Numbered from the stretch's first letter, positions 35,350 through 48,447 are shown. The stretch is DNA of 64,000 bases from Saksenaea vasiformis B4078 (GCA_000697055.1 JNDT01002255.1:1-64000), one strand, 5' to 3'. Numbers and translations are program-made. The notes: generated from the letters alone by a model not told the origin.

Positions 35350-36782
35350 ATGTCAAACGAAAATTATTGTAACTGTTGAATTAGTAGTGTAATTGCTTTT
35401 AATTAATTTTGCAACCATGTAGTTCCTGAAGAACTATATTCCTCTCCACCACCATCATCTCGGAAGCGGGTTTTGAGCGACTCTCCACGCAGACCTCTCC
35501 AAGAAATCACACGCTTTCCAGAGACACCTGACAGAGATGGAAACGATGAACCAAACTCTGATGACCTTGTGCGCACCTCTGATGTGGGCTATCTCTCTCC
35601 TGAACGCAGCTCTATTTATACTTCCAATCCTATTGTTATTGTCGGTTCGTATGACAAATCTATTACACTCGGTCGAGGTGGTGCCTCCACCATCAAAATT
35701 GGAAGAAGAAATCGTCAGATCAGCAGAATACATGTATCTATTCAGTATAATTCAGAAAAAGATCGGTTCGAGTTACTTGTCGTCGGCCTGAACGGTGCAG
35801 TAGTAGACGATGTACAGTATCGACAGCATGAACGTGCTCCATTGTACGATAATTCGTTTGTGGATGTTTTGGGTGACCACGTTATCTTTAAGCAGCCTCC
35901 TCCTCCTTTACGATTTGACAAAGTAGCTGCGGAAAAAGTCAACATAACTCGCGAGAACTTGTTTGATGAGACGCCACAGGAACTTCCACAGGAGGATCAA
36001 TCCAGCAAACCAGAGAATGAAGAGCAACAACAACAACAACAACAACAAAAAGAAAAAGATAATAAAAATGCATCGGAAACGGATGAACCTCTTGCAGAGA
36101 AAAAAGTTGAACATGCTGCAAGGAAGGATGTACATCCAGCAGAAGAAAAACGAGAAGAGGAAATGCTGGAAGATAAAAAAGAAGACGAACAACCTGCAGA
36201 AAACGAGGATCATCATCATCATCAGGATAATACTTTAGAGGAACCGGAGCAGGATTACTCTGAAGTTATTATTGATGCCCTGGGTAAGACGTTCCTCGGC
36301 CATCATGATGATCGTACCATTCATCTTTTTTATTAGTCTTTTCACGAAAGTCGTCCATGCCTGTTAGCGATATTTGCTCACGCATCATGAGTTCCAATCC
36401 TGTGTACAAAGCACAACCGCGCGATATATGGATCGAACGTATTCAACGTGTATTGAGAGAGAAGCCATTTTTTGGTGAAATTGTGCGTAAAGGCAAAACT
36501 GCGGACGGCTCACCAAAAGAGAACTTGTATTATTACAATGGTGATCTGGATCCGGTTGAATGGCGAAGGGCTACGTACACACAAGTCGGTCGAAGTGCGC
36601 GCAAATGTACCTTGCAGGACAAGCAATACTTTTGGAAAATTCCACCCAAGTTGGGTCGCAACCGAAGCTCGTATATTCCTCCACCCGCCAAAGCCTACAC
36701 ACCATCCTCTTCGTCATCGAAACGTGCAAAGACAAGTAAGGAAGACGGAGATACGGAAATCGTTGAAGCTACTGAAGAGTAA
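35350..36782 (+). CDS. FHA-domain protein with conserved C-terminal domain
   Basis: Three exons (35350-35368, 35423-36283, 36337-36782) encode 441 residues. The 19-nt first exon supplies the ATG (MSNENY), since the long frame has no internal Met at its start. Residues about 70-165 form an FHA phosphothreonine-binding domain: ITLGRGGASTIKIGRRNRQI, SRIHVSIQYN, FELLVVGLNGAVVDD. Key residues GR, S-R-x-H and N-G are present. Then comes a Gln/Glu/Lys-rich, His-containing acidic linker. The C-terminal ~110 residues (YKAQPRDIWIERIQRVLREK; LYYYNGDLDPVEWRRATYTQ; GRSARKCTLQDKQYFWKIPP) look like a folded domain. Architecture recalls yeast Tos4/Plm2-type nuclear FHA proteins, but that is only an inference. 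Confidence 0.75.
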
Positions 36783-37326
36783 CCAGCATGATAAAGAGCC
36801 AAATTCTTCTTCTTTTTGTAAATCGTTGTCGCTATCTAAAAAAAATTACAATTAGTCTTTTAAATATCAACGATGAGGTGATCAGCATGATAACGGAATG
36901 AAATACTCATTGTCATAAATGGTGACAGCTAAGTTCCTTCTCGATGCATGTACAAGCGATGCTGGTGTACTAGTCCAGCTTGCAGCATTAACTATTTATG
37001 AATTCGTGGTGAAAAAACGGGGTATATGCACATGCGTAGAATGATTTTAACTTAAGCTGCATCCTATGGGATCAACAGCGACATTGCCTTCCACAATATA
37101 TTTTCTATGATAAAAAGAATGAACAATGGTGAAGGCATAGTTATCCTCTTCTACCAGCAAGTGTACGTTGAAAGACAGATATGATGTCTCTTCCGTATGT
37201 TGCCCTTTCGAATTTCGCTTGTGCCATCTTCTGCACCCTTAACTCCGCTTACAAACAAAGGAAACGAGAAGATTGCAAAACACTTTATACAAATATTAAA
37301 TGTCGTCTTTTGAATACAGAGAGGCT
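36783..37326. other. Convergent 3' region, no gene
   Basis: Spacer between the FHA gene and the alcohol oxidase, which converge. AT-rich, no ORF or repeat recognised. Confidence 0.6.
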
Positions 37327-38763
37327 TTAGAGTTTAGAAGAGGTCTCTCCACTGGTACGCTTGATGATATTATCGGCAACGTGTAGTGAGAGTGCTTCGA
37401 TGGTTACCATGGGATTGACGCCTGTTGCCGTAGGGAACAGAGATGCGTCAGACACATAGAGGTTTTTCACTTCCCATGTCTCTCCGGTAGGTTGTGCAAC
37501 GGATGTCTTGGGAGATACACCCATGCGACTAGAATAACAAGCCATCAGAATGCAGTTCCATTAGTTGCTGTATATAACATACCAAGAACCCATTTGATGA
37601 GCGCAGAATATACCAGGTGCTTGTTGAGGGATGCCATGCTTTATGACCTTTTCTCGCCACTCAATGTAACGGGGGTTATCCACCCGTGATTCTTCGTCAG
37701 GCCTGAACACGAAGGGTCCCACGCCGTACTGGGTGCTATGAACTTCACGTGCACCGGCAGCCACCAATATGTTGAAGGATTTCTCCATGCCAGCTAACAG
37801 TGATTGGCGATCAAATGAAGATAAGCTGAAGTTGACCATAAGATTATCGTTCTCATCGTAGCGTACGGATGCCACGGAATCCTTGTCACGTACAAGCGTC
37901 AAAATAGGTGCACATTTGCGGTAACGAAGCATCAGTTCTTTATGATGTGCGGCGCCTCTCCAGGGAATGGAGGCAGCATATGTGCTAGGATGAAGGCTAG
38001 GCACCTCCAACTTAGCACCATATCCTTGATCGAGGTTTTCAACCACATTGCTAAGCTAATTTTTTTTTACCTTTCCTTCAGTATCATTCCCATTAGTCTA
38101 GGAGGCAACTTACTGCAGTCATGATTGATCCATCGTATGTATCAATGTCGTGTTCGAAAAAGCCATAGGCGATGGAAACAGGATGGAGGCGGAGATTGCG
38201 GCCAATGTTCTTATTCGTCAAACCACTTCGAAGAAGGAGACCAGGTGTCTGTAACGAACCCGCAGAAGCAACGACGATATCTGAATAGAACTTGAAGCGA
38301 TGCTTATTCTGAACCAGGCATTCGACACCAATCGCTTTTCCATTTTTGACAAGAACTCGGGAAACCTTCGTTTGGTCCAAGAACTTTGCCCCATGGTCTT
38401 TGGCATCACGGAGCCATGTGTTCATTGTGCCATTCTTAATACCATCTTTACAACCTGCGAAACAGAATCCACAACTGTGTGGCTTGCCGTTCGTGTTCTG
38501 GGGAATATCAGCGATATGGTAGCCAAGTGCTTTGCAGCCGTCAACCAAAACTTGATTGGATTTGTTATGTTTAATTCCAGCTGTACTTGCACCTAGCCGT
38601 TCATACACGCGTTCCAAGTCATGTGAAAACTGCTCGCAAGGTCAATGGTCGTCTAGAGAAGAAGAAGTTTTTCTACCTTTGGCGACACAAAGTGTGTCAA
38701 ACCCATCTTGGCCCACTCTTCACGTACAAAGTGTTGAAGCTAATGATTGAGAGATTTTGTTTA

Positions 38764-38802
<39 letters not shown>

Positions 38803-39734
38803 GAGTCATCCATACCTTTAATGTAGCTGACCAATTCACAGTAGTGCCTCCGCCGAAGGCACTACCTGCCAGAATGCCAATTCCTCCATCGTTGCTCATG
38901 AAGAAACCGCCATACTCGTACAGACCTCCAAAAGCGCTATGTTCTTGAAGATCAAACTCTAATTCGTGCTGGTACGTCCCTTTGTCAATGACAAGTACTG
39001 ATTTGCCTGCCTTGGCTAGTTCCGCTGCAGTGACGCCTGTAGGATTTTTTTTCCCTTTCTTAGAAAAACAGAGAGCTCGAAAATCATTAATGTTTACCTC
39101 CACCAGCACCACTTCCTACAATAATGGCGTCGAAGCGTAGACCATCGCGTAGTTCGCTGAGTGACAGCATTGGCAAGCGTTCAGGGATGGACTCAGGCGT
39201 GTAGTCGGGATGAGAGCGGACAACGTCTGTACCTGGGTAGTTCATGCCCCGAAGCAGAGGGCTGGCTCGTGCACGATACGTGGGGTAACTCGCCAACAAG
39301 GCGCATGTCTTGAATATCAAGCGGAACTTGGGGAGCATTGCATTCTGGAGCTGCAAGAAGGCAGCTTCTCTTTGCTGCCGTGTGAGATTCTTGAACTCTG
39401 CAAAATGTCCTGTCACAGCAAACGTGCCAGCGCGTGTAGAAAGGAGTGACAGGAGCATAGATAGTTCGCGACGTTTTTCGGGAGGAACTGATCGATTCAC
39501 CAGAACCGTGGCGTGCTCAATAGCCTGGAGCGAAGAGGCATTCAGTTGTGCGAACTTATGGATTTGTTCTGGGGTGTGGGAACCTCCAGGACCCGCCAAT
39601 TTTTTTTGCAGCGCGTCCTCTTCTTCAGGCGTCAAAGTAGCAATGAAGGTGTCAAGAATGGCACGAAGTGTTTCTAGCTGAACATCAGTCAACTCAATAG
39701 GAGGGGCGGCGCAGAATCTGTTAGCTTCGGTCAT
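37327..39734 (-). CDS. FAO1: Long-chain (fatty) alcohol oxidase, GMC family, peroxisomal
   Basis: This FAD-dependent oxidase converts long-chain alcohols to aldehydes with H2O2 production, in omega-oxidation or alkane use. It starts MTEANRFCAAPPIELTDVQL. An N-terminal region typical of FAOs precedes the FAD-binding IIVGSGAGGG (about residue 205), which an intron splits from VTAAELAKAGKSVLVIDKG. Then come ILAGSAFGGGTTVNWSATLK, NTNGKPHSCGFCFAGCKDGI, VVASAGSLQTPGLLLRSGLT, IFCAHQMGS(C/S) and the C-terminal GMC block VSDASLFPTATGVNPMVTIE. It ends ETSSKL, so a peroxisomal PTS1 (SKL) is present. About five introns; one contains a (CTT)n tract (38767-38800). Confidence 0.88.
38767..38800. repeat. (TTC)n microsatellite in an FAO intron
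   Basis: About eleven TTC units in the intron between the two oxidase exons around 38820 and 38730. The poly-Lys and poly-Ser/Phe ORFs across it are artefacts. Confidence 0.95.
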
Positions 39735-41384
39735 GGCGAAACGTTCAGAAGCCGTTCAGAAAGCGCTGTGGGGTCTTTTTAAAAGAATTACCCCATCACG
39801 TGTAGACGTGGGGCGGATCGCTATTTTAGCTGCTTATTACAACGCCGGAATTGCCCAACTTGATCTTAAAGATCGTTACACACCGCAAATACCATAAAAC
39901 AGGAAACCCAACTTAAAAATCATCCTATTTCTTTAGTTTTGATGGAGATAGGTACACCATCGTTTTAAAGTCAGAATAGATCAGTCCCACACATTACTTC
40001 CCTAAACCAACCAGCCTAACGATTAAGTTCACGCTTGTATAACTTCTACTTTGTTTTATTCCAGTAGAAACAAAGACTGTGCTTTATACATGACAAACCC
40101 ATACTTAACGTCTCGTATCACATCGGGAAGAAAATAAGCTCAATCCGGGCCCATGGAGCTCTACGAAGGGACTGATTCAGGCTCATTCCTTTGAACAGAA
40201 CGTCTTGGTTGCTAGGGACAGATCGTAGTCGCAGTGCATGGTCACATAATCACCATCCAAGAACTTTTGATTGACTAGAGGAGTTTGGCAAATCAGCAGG
40301 TCTAACACTTTTTTATTGGACACTGCAACAAATTGATCCTTGCAATTAAAGTTGCCCATGCTTTCAAGTGTAGGAGTCGGTTGTTGATACATATGTGGTT
40401 CCGGTCTTGTCGAACTGCTGTTGAATAACGGTACCAATGCATAATGTGTATCACGTTAAGCAAGCATTATCAGAAACTTCCTGGTATCATTCAGGTATAC
40501 GGTAATACGCACAGGGCGGTACTGTACAGAAACCCAGAAAAGTTTGGAGTCTACCTGTGATGTACTTAGAACGCCAACCGATCTAATGCGGACCGTGCGA
40601 TATGAACTAAGGAACGCCTTTGTACACTTCTTGCTGGTGACACCAAAACCGGTAAAGTTGGCAGCTGTGAAATCTCTTCTATCAAGGTTTTGCTTAAAGT
40701 ATATCCCGCTTGACTCAGTCAACTACAAATCAAGCTGGGCAGCTTCATAGAAAAGATCCCGGAAATGATGACCTCCCAGTAGAAGGATACCGTTTCGATG
40801 AGGTATCACTCAGCAGCAAACCCCGACTTTGGTCATAAAATGGATGTCGTCGGACAGAAGCATCTTGCTTATGAGAACACTCCGCTGTCCAATATACCGT
40901 GGATGCTATACCTGTCATATGTGAAATCATATGTACATGAGCTGGTGAATACGAGCCGCAAGTAGAAGGCAAGCGGATTCTCGTGATGCAGTAAATTGCC
41001 TTTAGGCCAGCATACACAAGAATTTATCAAATAACGTAAGATGAATGAATGAAAGTCAATTGTAAGAGGATTGTTGCTCTGTTACCACTAAAGGTAGCCA
41101 TACATATTATAGAAAGTCTACAAATATGAGCGAGGTCTGATTCACTACCTGTGGTATGTAAGCGACAGTCAGGAATCCCGAGGAATACCCAACCACACGT
41201 CATTATCACGCTGAAACCATGGGAGCCTCGAATGATGGGTGGAATGCTGTTTTGCTATATATCATAAGGTTCTACATCGTACTCCTCTGTTTGCAAAGCC
41301 TCTTTAAGCACGTTATAGATGGAGATGATGTGTAGCATAGATTCGATGCACGCAATAGAATAGGTCGCAGTTTGTATAATACTA
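39735..41384. other. Region with unrecognised minus-strand ORFs
   Basis: The first ~450 bases hold the oxidase promoter side. From 40183 to about 41210 several minus-strand open segments (40437-40183, 40722-40456, 41017-40745) could be exons of a small unknown gene or a decayed one. None shows a family signature (for example YRTVRIRSVGVLSTSQVDSK). I could not chain them with confident splice sites. Confidence 0.35.
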
Positions 41385-44300
41385 TTATAAGGATAAGCTC
41401 TTGTCACTACTAGTGTATCGTTTTCTGACTTTACTACTGTTACTACTATTACTGGGAGCACTACTACCACGGCTGCTCATTATTTTCCATGGAAACAAGT
41501 TCCAGCCGCTCACTGCCTTTTTACTATACATATGTACAAGTCTGTTTTGTGCATATAAGTTCCCATTGTCAGCTGCTTTTCTGTACCATATGACCGCTTC
41601 ATCTTCGTCTCGATTTATGCCTCGTCCATCTTCGTATATATCCCCAAGCTTGATTTGTGCTCGCTCGTTCCCCTGGTCAGCCGCATGTGTGTACCATTCA
41701 AGCGCTTTGTTGACATCTCTCTTGACACCATAGCCATATCTGTACATGTTTCCGACGCCGACTTGCGCATCTTCATTCCCCTGTTCAGCTGCCTTTCTGT
41801 ACCATTCTACCGCCTTGCTGTAGTCCCGACTCACATCTCGCCCCCGATAGTACATATCTCCGAGTTCGATTTGCGCCTTTTCGCTTCCACTATTTGCCGC
41901 TTCTGTATACCATTCGATCGCTCTGTCAATATCTTTATCCACGCCCCAGCCATGCCTATATATATCTCCAAGTCTGATCTGCGCGTCTTGGTTTCCATGA
42001 TTTGACGCGCTTTTATACCACTCGACTGCCGTTATACTGTCTTCACCTACAACTGCCCCATGTTCAAGTATCCTTCCTATAGCGTATTCCGCTGCTGAAT
42101 CCTTCTGCTCGGCTGCAAGTTTGAACCATTGGTATGAACGTTCAAAATTTTGCACAATGCCAATACCGTTTTTGTACATGACCCCAAGATTGTACTGTGC
42201 GCCAACATTATGCCGCTCGGCAGCCTTATAGAACCATTCGTAAGCTTTCACGAAATTTCGATCCACGCCTTTGCCAGTGCTGTACATACAACCGAGGTTG
42301 TACTGTGCTTGGATATCGTCCTGACTTGCGGCTTTTTCAAACCATTCGAATGCCTTATATTCATCTTGTTCTACCCCTTCTCCTGCAATGTACATGGTCC
42401 CGACGTTGTATTGAGCATCACTGTCGCCTTGATTAGCCGCCTTTTCGAACCACTGAAAACCTTTCACGTAATCCTGATCAGCGCCTCTACCATTGCTGTA
42501 TATAATTCCAAGATTATATTGCGCTCGTGCGTTGTTCTTATTGGCCGCTTCTGTAAACAGTTCAATGGCCTTCTGATAGTCTCGTTCTACGTATTCACCG
42601 TTCTGGTACATAGCTCCAAGATAGTTTTGGGCATCGGGATTATCCTGATTAGCTGCCTTTCTTATCCATTCAAGCGCTTGGACATGATCCTGATCAACAT
42701 CTTTACCAGACATGTACATCGTTCCAATGCAGTACTGCGCGTCGGAATTGTTTTTCATTGCTGCTTTTTGAAACCATTCAAACGCTTTGCCCTGATCTTG
42801 AGATAAACCTCTGCCATCTCTGTACATGCATCCAAGGATATATTGCGCACTGTCGTTATGATGGTCCGCAGCTTTCAAGAACCATTTGTATGCTTCCAAG
42901 TAGTCCTGTGCGACGCCTATTCCATTCATATGCATCGTCCCAAGATCACATTGTGCGTCGGAATCGCCACTAGCACTAGCACTTTCCAAGCATTCACAAG
43001 CTCTGATATAATCTTCATCGACTCCAAAGCCATTTGCGTACACGGTCCACAATCTATGCTGTGAGACAGGATCATCAGAAAAGGGTACTGATTTAAAGGT
43101 CCTTATGGTTTGAAGATCTTCATGACTGACGTGATCCACGTGGATGCTTTGCTCTAGAAAACGTCTCTGGATCGTGTTTTTGACCATGTTTTCCACAACC
43201 TCTTTTAGCCTTTGTGGCAACAGATAGTAAGTCGGGGTAAGTTGCTTGAGTTGAACAATCACTGGATTAGCTTCAATGGATTTCATCCATCTCTCAATGT
43301 CAGGACGGGAAAGGGATGGTGAGGACCGATCGTAAGACTTAAATAGCAGCGATGGATCGCCACCTGTCAATGAATAATGTTACATTGTATATGTACTCTT
43401 GCGAGGAACCCCACAATCTTACCGATGATTTTGTATTCTTGTCCTAAGCGAATAGCACCTTCAATGGTACGTTTTATTTTGTCGATCTGTCCTTCCGATA
43501 GTATATCGCTTCCTGGGAAGTATTTTTGCTCAAGATCTGTATTCCATTCGACTATAATCCTGCCACCTGCAATACATGAATGAGGACAAGTTATCTCCAG
43601 CATGAAATTGTGTTACCGAGCGTTATCTTTGAATGATAGAAATACCCGTAGGTTTCGAAGACTTTCTGCAGCTCTTCAGACCTTCGTTCATTAGATGAGA
43701 AATTTATCGCGCGCTCGATACTAGTAATAAATGAAGCTGTTGCGCAGACATCACTTTGAAGGTCAGCCTAACGTAAATTTAGTCTGATAGCTATAGCACC
43801 TATGTTTTGAATACCTCATAGCACGATGCGTACAACACCAATTTTTGGTGTCCGCCATCGTCATTACGCTCTTGATGTTGGATATTTAAGTGTAGTCGAA
43901 AAGAAGAGTCGTACATCGCTCCGATGCATAAGCTGTCTTTATTCTCATGCATGCCGTCAATTTTCTCTGCGTATACTTCCGCTGTTTTATGTAGGCGATC
44001 CAGAATAGCTTCCGTCTCATATTCAAGAGAAGCGTATACTCCGGTGTGTCCTAAGCCAAAGTGACGGTTATCCACATCAATTACAGTCGAACCAGTTAAG
44101 TGTCCATCAAGCTGAATTCCTCTATTCCAGTGGCCTATCAACGCCTTCCCTAGTTCGTCTCGTGGAAGAATACGACGGTGCGTTTGTTGCAAGTCTACGC
44201 GCCAGTGCATACTGCTGTCACTGTGTTTGTAAGAATCGCTAGCGGCAAGCAGCGATACGCGCGCCAACGATGCCATGGGATTAATGATTTCCCCAGCAGT

Positions 44301-44896
44301 AACCGTCATGTTGTATAGGTAACGTAGTGGTGCTACACATAAGTACACTAACGACCGCTTTCCCGTATCATCCGTTATTTCGCTTTGCAAGGTGATGCAA
44401 TCTCCCGTTCGAACGTAGCAGTCGATATCTTCGTGTTGTTGGCCATTTGATTCCGTGTGTATGTCCCGATCAACTGGGAGTTTTTGATCGCTGTTGTCTT
44501 TGACGTGCTGAATTATTTTCCTAAGTGAAATTGGCTCATTCGTATGAAAAGATCGGTATGCGGGCATATTTACCATTCTTGAAAAAGCCCTGGTAACAAT
44601 TCACTTGTACAGACCGTTAAGTATTGTTCACAATCAGCCGATGTCATGGATAGTGATAATGTCAGAAACTTGTCTGGACCTTTTCCGCAAACATATCCAG
44701 AATCTGGGTACTTCAACTGTACATAGACGATATCGCCGTATTTCACAGGACCACATCCAAACTCTCCAGCTTTGGGTACAAAATAGACTGTACTCGGTTG
44801 CACGCGGTCTTCATACATATCCTTTGCAATCATCCGAGGATCAACATGACATAGCATTTGTTCTACCGTAGGGATGAATACAAACTGATTCTTCAT
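41385..44896 (-). CDS. MACPF-like module fused to Sel1 repeats
   Basis: The 3' exon (43370-41385) encodes about 14 Sel1-like repeats of 36 residues each (pattern A-Q-x-x-L-G-x-M-Y-x-x-G-x-G-V-x-x-D-Y-x-K-A-x-E-W-F-x-K-A-A), a superhelical protein-interaction scaffold, and ends in a Ser-rich basic tail. Upstream exons (44576-43800, about 43770-43620, 43603-43410) encode a MACPF-like module. Its signature has the form [YF]-G-Y-[FY]-Y-x6-G-G, split by an intron, followed by a C-terminal 'I-I-G-G-D ... W-x-x-S-I ... P' segment (43350-43270). The 44896-44570 exon resembles a beta-rich, MIR-like module (KYGDIVYVQLKYPDSGYVCG). MACPF proteins form membrane pores in many organisms; whether this one does is unknown. 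It lies only 10 bases after the stop of the upstream module, so the two may be one gene. Confidence 0.65.
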
Positions 44897-44905
44897 CCAA
44901 GCAAG

Positions 44906-46120
44906 CTATTGGATGGATACGTTACCTTCTGGATTATCTGTTCCCTTTGCTGCATGACCTGCATTCAGAGACGGAAACTGGCATAAGTATGATTCGGATT
45001 GATCGTCTTTCAGTACATTTGGCGTAAGTCCGAGCGGATAGTTGTGATATACATAGTTGTTTTCAGCGAGCGCCTTGTTGTAAACCTCCTTCACTTCACG
45101 ACGCATACCCTCTTCCAAGACATCGTACATTGGTTTCATATCTTTAAGCTGGATAATCGCTGGCTCATACTTGGTGGTCTGTTTCCAATCTTCCAATCCG
45201 TTTACAAAAAATGCTCCAGAGTCACCTCCTAACCACAAGACGTCAACAATTGGCACACGCATGGATGCCAAATACCTATGATCTTCCGGTATTTATGATC
45301 TTTGATTGCCTTTATTACGCTTTCCGCTACATTATAACTGCAATAAACGTCCTTTTGGCGCCTTTCCACCATACGCTTGCTCTCAAATTCTGGGTTTTCC
45401 TGTTCACACGCTAATATGCCACCTAAGCGAAGAAATATCAGCTAATGTTACACATTCCATGGGTTAAGCTACCTAATAGAATTCTTGATGGATAATAGTA
45501 CCCAAATTTTTCAAAAACAGCTTGCAACGCTTGATATTTCTCGCTGTTGGTAATTTTCCTCAAACTTTCTTGAATAGCTTCCTTAAGATTGGCATTTGCT
45601 TTGATATATTGGGAAGACGTATGCACCTGATTTCAACGTTGTAAACTATGCTGCTTGCGCGGTGTCCGTTAATAGCTTACTTCTGCGCAGGAAATATAAG
45701 AAACGAGGCATCTTATTCGGTCGTTTGTAATGGAAGAACGGGCGTGCCTTCGGGAGCTACAGCAAATTTGGGCAGCAAGATCGTAGGCGAATGTTTCAGG
45801 AAAAAATTCGTGAAAGTTGTCATCAAGGAGCAATTCGTTCATCGTATTATCAGTTTCGAGAATCTTCGAACACGTATATTTCATGGACGGCTCATCGCTG
45901 GAGTATTCATGTATAAGTCCCAGGATACCTTCCTCTTCCCGTTCAAGATCTAACGCGGAACACTTGGCGACGTGTCCATCAAAATGGATACCATGTGTAC
46001 ATCGATGGATAACTTCGCGCGTTATGGATTTACTGATCTCATTAGTGTCAGAGAGATACAAGTGAAAAAATGGGTTTACTCTACTACACTTGATGATAGA
46101 AGTTTTCGCGTGTTGTAGGA
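44906..46120 (-). CDS. Second MACPF-like module, upstream of the MACPF-Sel1 gene
   Basis: Exons 46120-45669, about 45626-45470, 45430-45290 and 45252-44906 repeat the exon order of the downstream module. They contain a GIHFDGHVAK segment matching GIQLDGHLTG there, a SCAE exon end matching SCYE, the [YF]-G-Y-[FY]-Y-x6-G-G signature split at the same glycine, and an I-I-G-G-D segment again split at the same glycine. This is a tandem duplication. The frame extends above 46061 to about 46120 but no good start codon or N-terminal module is visible, so the copy may be 5'-truncated. Alternatively its last intron (GTAACG...ATCAG, 41 nt, about 44933-44893) joins it to the next gene, giving one protein with two MACPF-like modules. 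Confidence 0.55.
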
Positions 46121-47826
46121 ACCATCAAAAAGTGGGAAGAAGATGTTACAATGTCAGTTAAGATTTCGCCGAATTAACATTCGGATTGATACCGCTGCAG
46201 TTACACGGTGCTCATAGTACGCCCGCTTTGAACTCCAGACACTGCAGTGATATTACGTTGATTAGAATACCCCAGATCTTGCTAAAGATATCAGTAATTA
46301 GCAATGCTTTTGCGTTCAAGTGTTGTCTATATTACTATCTTTTCACTGTATATTGATGTTGTGCCGCAAGGCCATTTCACGCAGATCGTAAGGGAAGCAA
46401 TGGAAATGTACTACAGCAATACAAACAGCGTCGCAGCGCTAATACGTAATTAGCAGTGCAGCCATAACGTCAGGCCAAACTTTTTCTGAAAACAAAATCA
46501 GTTTTTTTCCCGCCATAAAGATACCACAGCAGAAGCTATGCGACAGTGGAAACCTTGGTAAATGGCCAGACGTGATATTGGCGGGGATTTTCAAGTAACC
46601 ACTTAGTTCTCTGATGAGTTTGTAAGACATTCTTCTGCGTTAGAGTTCTCGTTGAAGACTATTTATTAGATTTTTGCATCCCCAGGTCTCCAACCGTAGT
46701 CGACATGGATTCAGGGACTACTGGATACTGACTCTGCTCCATTCCAAAGTTTCCATGTGTTCCGAAAAATCTATTTAGAATCACAAGCAGGAATCTAGCA
46801 ATATCAAATGTCAAAATAAGTGAACTGCTGGATACCGGGGTTCTCCTGCTAGAACACTCCATATTGGTAGAATTCTCCATATTGGGACACACACAATGAA
46901 GGAGGCGGTGGCGGAGTTAGCGTGGTGTCACGAAATCTCAATGCTTTCTTCTGTACACAAATCACTTGTAAAAGTCAATAGACCAGTATCTCTAGGGGTC
47001 AGTGTAAATAAAGGAGGACCAGACAAAAAAAAGAAAACGAAGCTGTATTCTACACAGTCGGCTAAAGTAACGCAAGCGGACACAGATGGCTATCATAAAG
47101 TGAACAGTAAAAAAAGTGCAAATAGCAAATAGGAAGCTGAATGAAAAGGAATAGATGCAAAGGAACAAAGCGATCTAGCTACCTTAACAAAGAATTGCTT
47201 CAATTCCTGAGGTTCAGCGCAAAGATTGATAGAATCTCATTGGCTTCGTTCACCTCATAGATAGTAGTAGATGATTTACGCCTACTTCCTACGTGCAGCC
47301 GTTATTTAATAAAATTTGTATGGTCAATCCGGACTATTAACACTTCACAAGGAGCGATTTTCCGTCGAGGATCACTCTCTTATAAGATGGCAGGCATTCT
47401 TTCAAAGCTTCCTGTAACGGCAGCAAAATTGGGCTATGCCAAGGCGATTTTGACCATTGAGCTTAACAGCAATATGCATGTTCTTGTGAACTACAGCCTG
47501 CAAATTTTCCTTTAGGAGGGAGACACTTTACAGCCTATATTATTGATGGAATCGCCAAGAAATATAAGGAACATAGATTTGTTCGTTAATGAACGCTAGA
47601 AAAGTGTTTATTCTCGTATAAAAACTACTATTCCAAGTAAAAACCAATAATCTGTTTCTCAAATCGTCGAAGCAAAAGTGTTCTGCTCTATTGGATTAAG
47701 CACTATGACTACTGTATAGGAAACTTGTTTCGGTTAAATATTAATCCGAGAATCAAACATTGGGACCGGGACTGCTCCTACCAAACAGTGTCGTGTCGTA
47801 AACAACCTTCTTTCTGTCTCCACAAC
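46121..47826. other. Intergenic region with short unrecognised ORFs
   Basis: Short minus ORFs at 46630-46439 and 46892-46659 could be eroded 5' exons of the MACPF locus (LPRFPLSHSFCCGIFMAGKK vaguely parallels its MIR-like exon). A plus ORF from 47387 (MAGILSKLPVTAAKLGYAKA) runs 42 codons without support. The last ~200 bases are the bL17m promoter side. Confidence 0.35.
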
Positions 47827-48447
47827 ATGCACCACGGCAAGCATATCCGCCGCTTGAACCGAACCTCGGCACATCGTCAGGCCATGCTGCGAAACCTAGT
47901 TTCCTCGCTCATTGAGCATGGCCGTATCGAAACTACACTTGCAAAGGCTAAGGAATTGCGACCTATTGCGGACAGCATGATCACCCTTGGCAAGAAGGGC
48001 GATGTCAATGCTAAGCGTCAGGCATTGTCATATTTATATGTAAAATGCTAGAAATTTCAACGTTGAATCGTTCAATAACACATGACTTAGAGTCGCGATG
48101 TGACCGTACCAAAACTTTTTGGAGAGCTTGCTGAACGATTTGCTAATCGACAGGGCGGATACACACGAGTTCAGCGAATCGGCAGCCGTTACGGTGATAA
48201 CGCTCCTATGGCAGTAATTGAATATATTGACGGCCCTCACGACTTGAAAATGGAAACAGTTACCAAAATGCTGGCACGTACTCTTTCGGAGAAGCGCAAG
48301 GCTGGAGAGACCTCGCTCAAGGATCTTCTGGACGCAGGATTACCGGCATCAGTCGCACGTGATTTGAAAAAGCTGCAATTTTCACGTAGCATTGAAAGCA
48401 TTGAACAGGCTGTCGAAAAGGAGGTGGCAACACGGGCTAGTGCGTAA
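47827..48447 (+). CDS. MRPL17: Mitochondrial large ribosomal subunit protein bL17
   Basis: Two exons (47827-48039, 48091-48447) encode 189 residues. [59 protein letters not shown] is the conserved bL17 start. After the intron come [20 protein letters not shown] and [20 protein letters not shown], again family hallmarks. The C-terminal extension (about 75 residues) is usual in fungal mitochondrial bL17 (yeast Mrpl8). The frame is open upstream to 47725, but 47827 matches bacterial and mitochondrial starts and leaves no separate leader, as in yeast. Confidence 0.92.

Noticed and set aside
38720..38830. Poly-Lys and poly-Phe ORFs in the alcohol oxidase
   Set aside because: They arise from an intronic (TTC)n tract.
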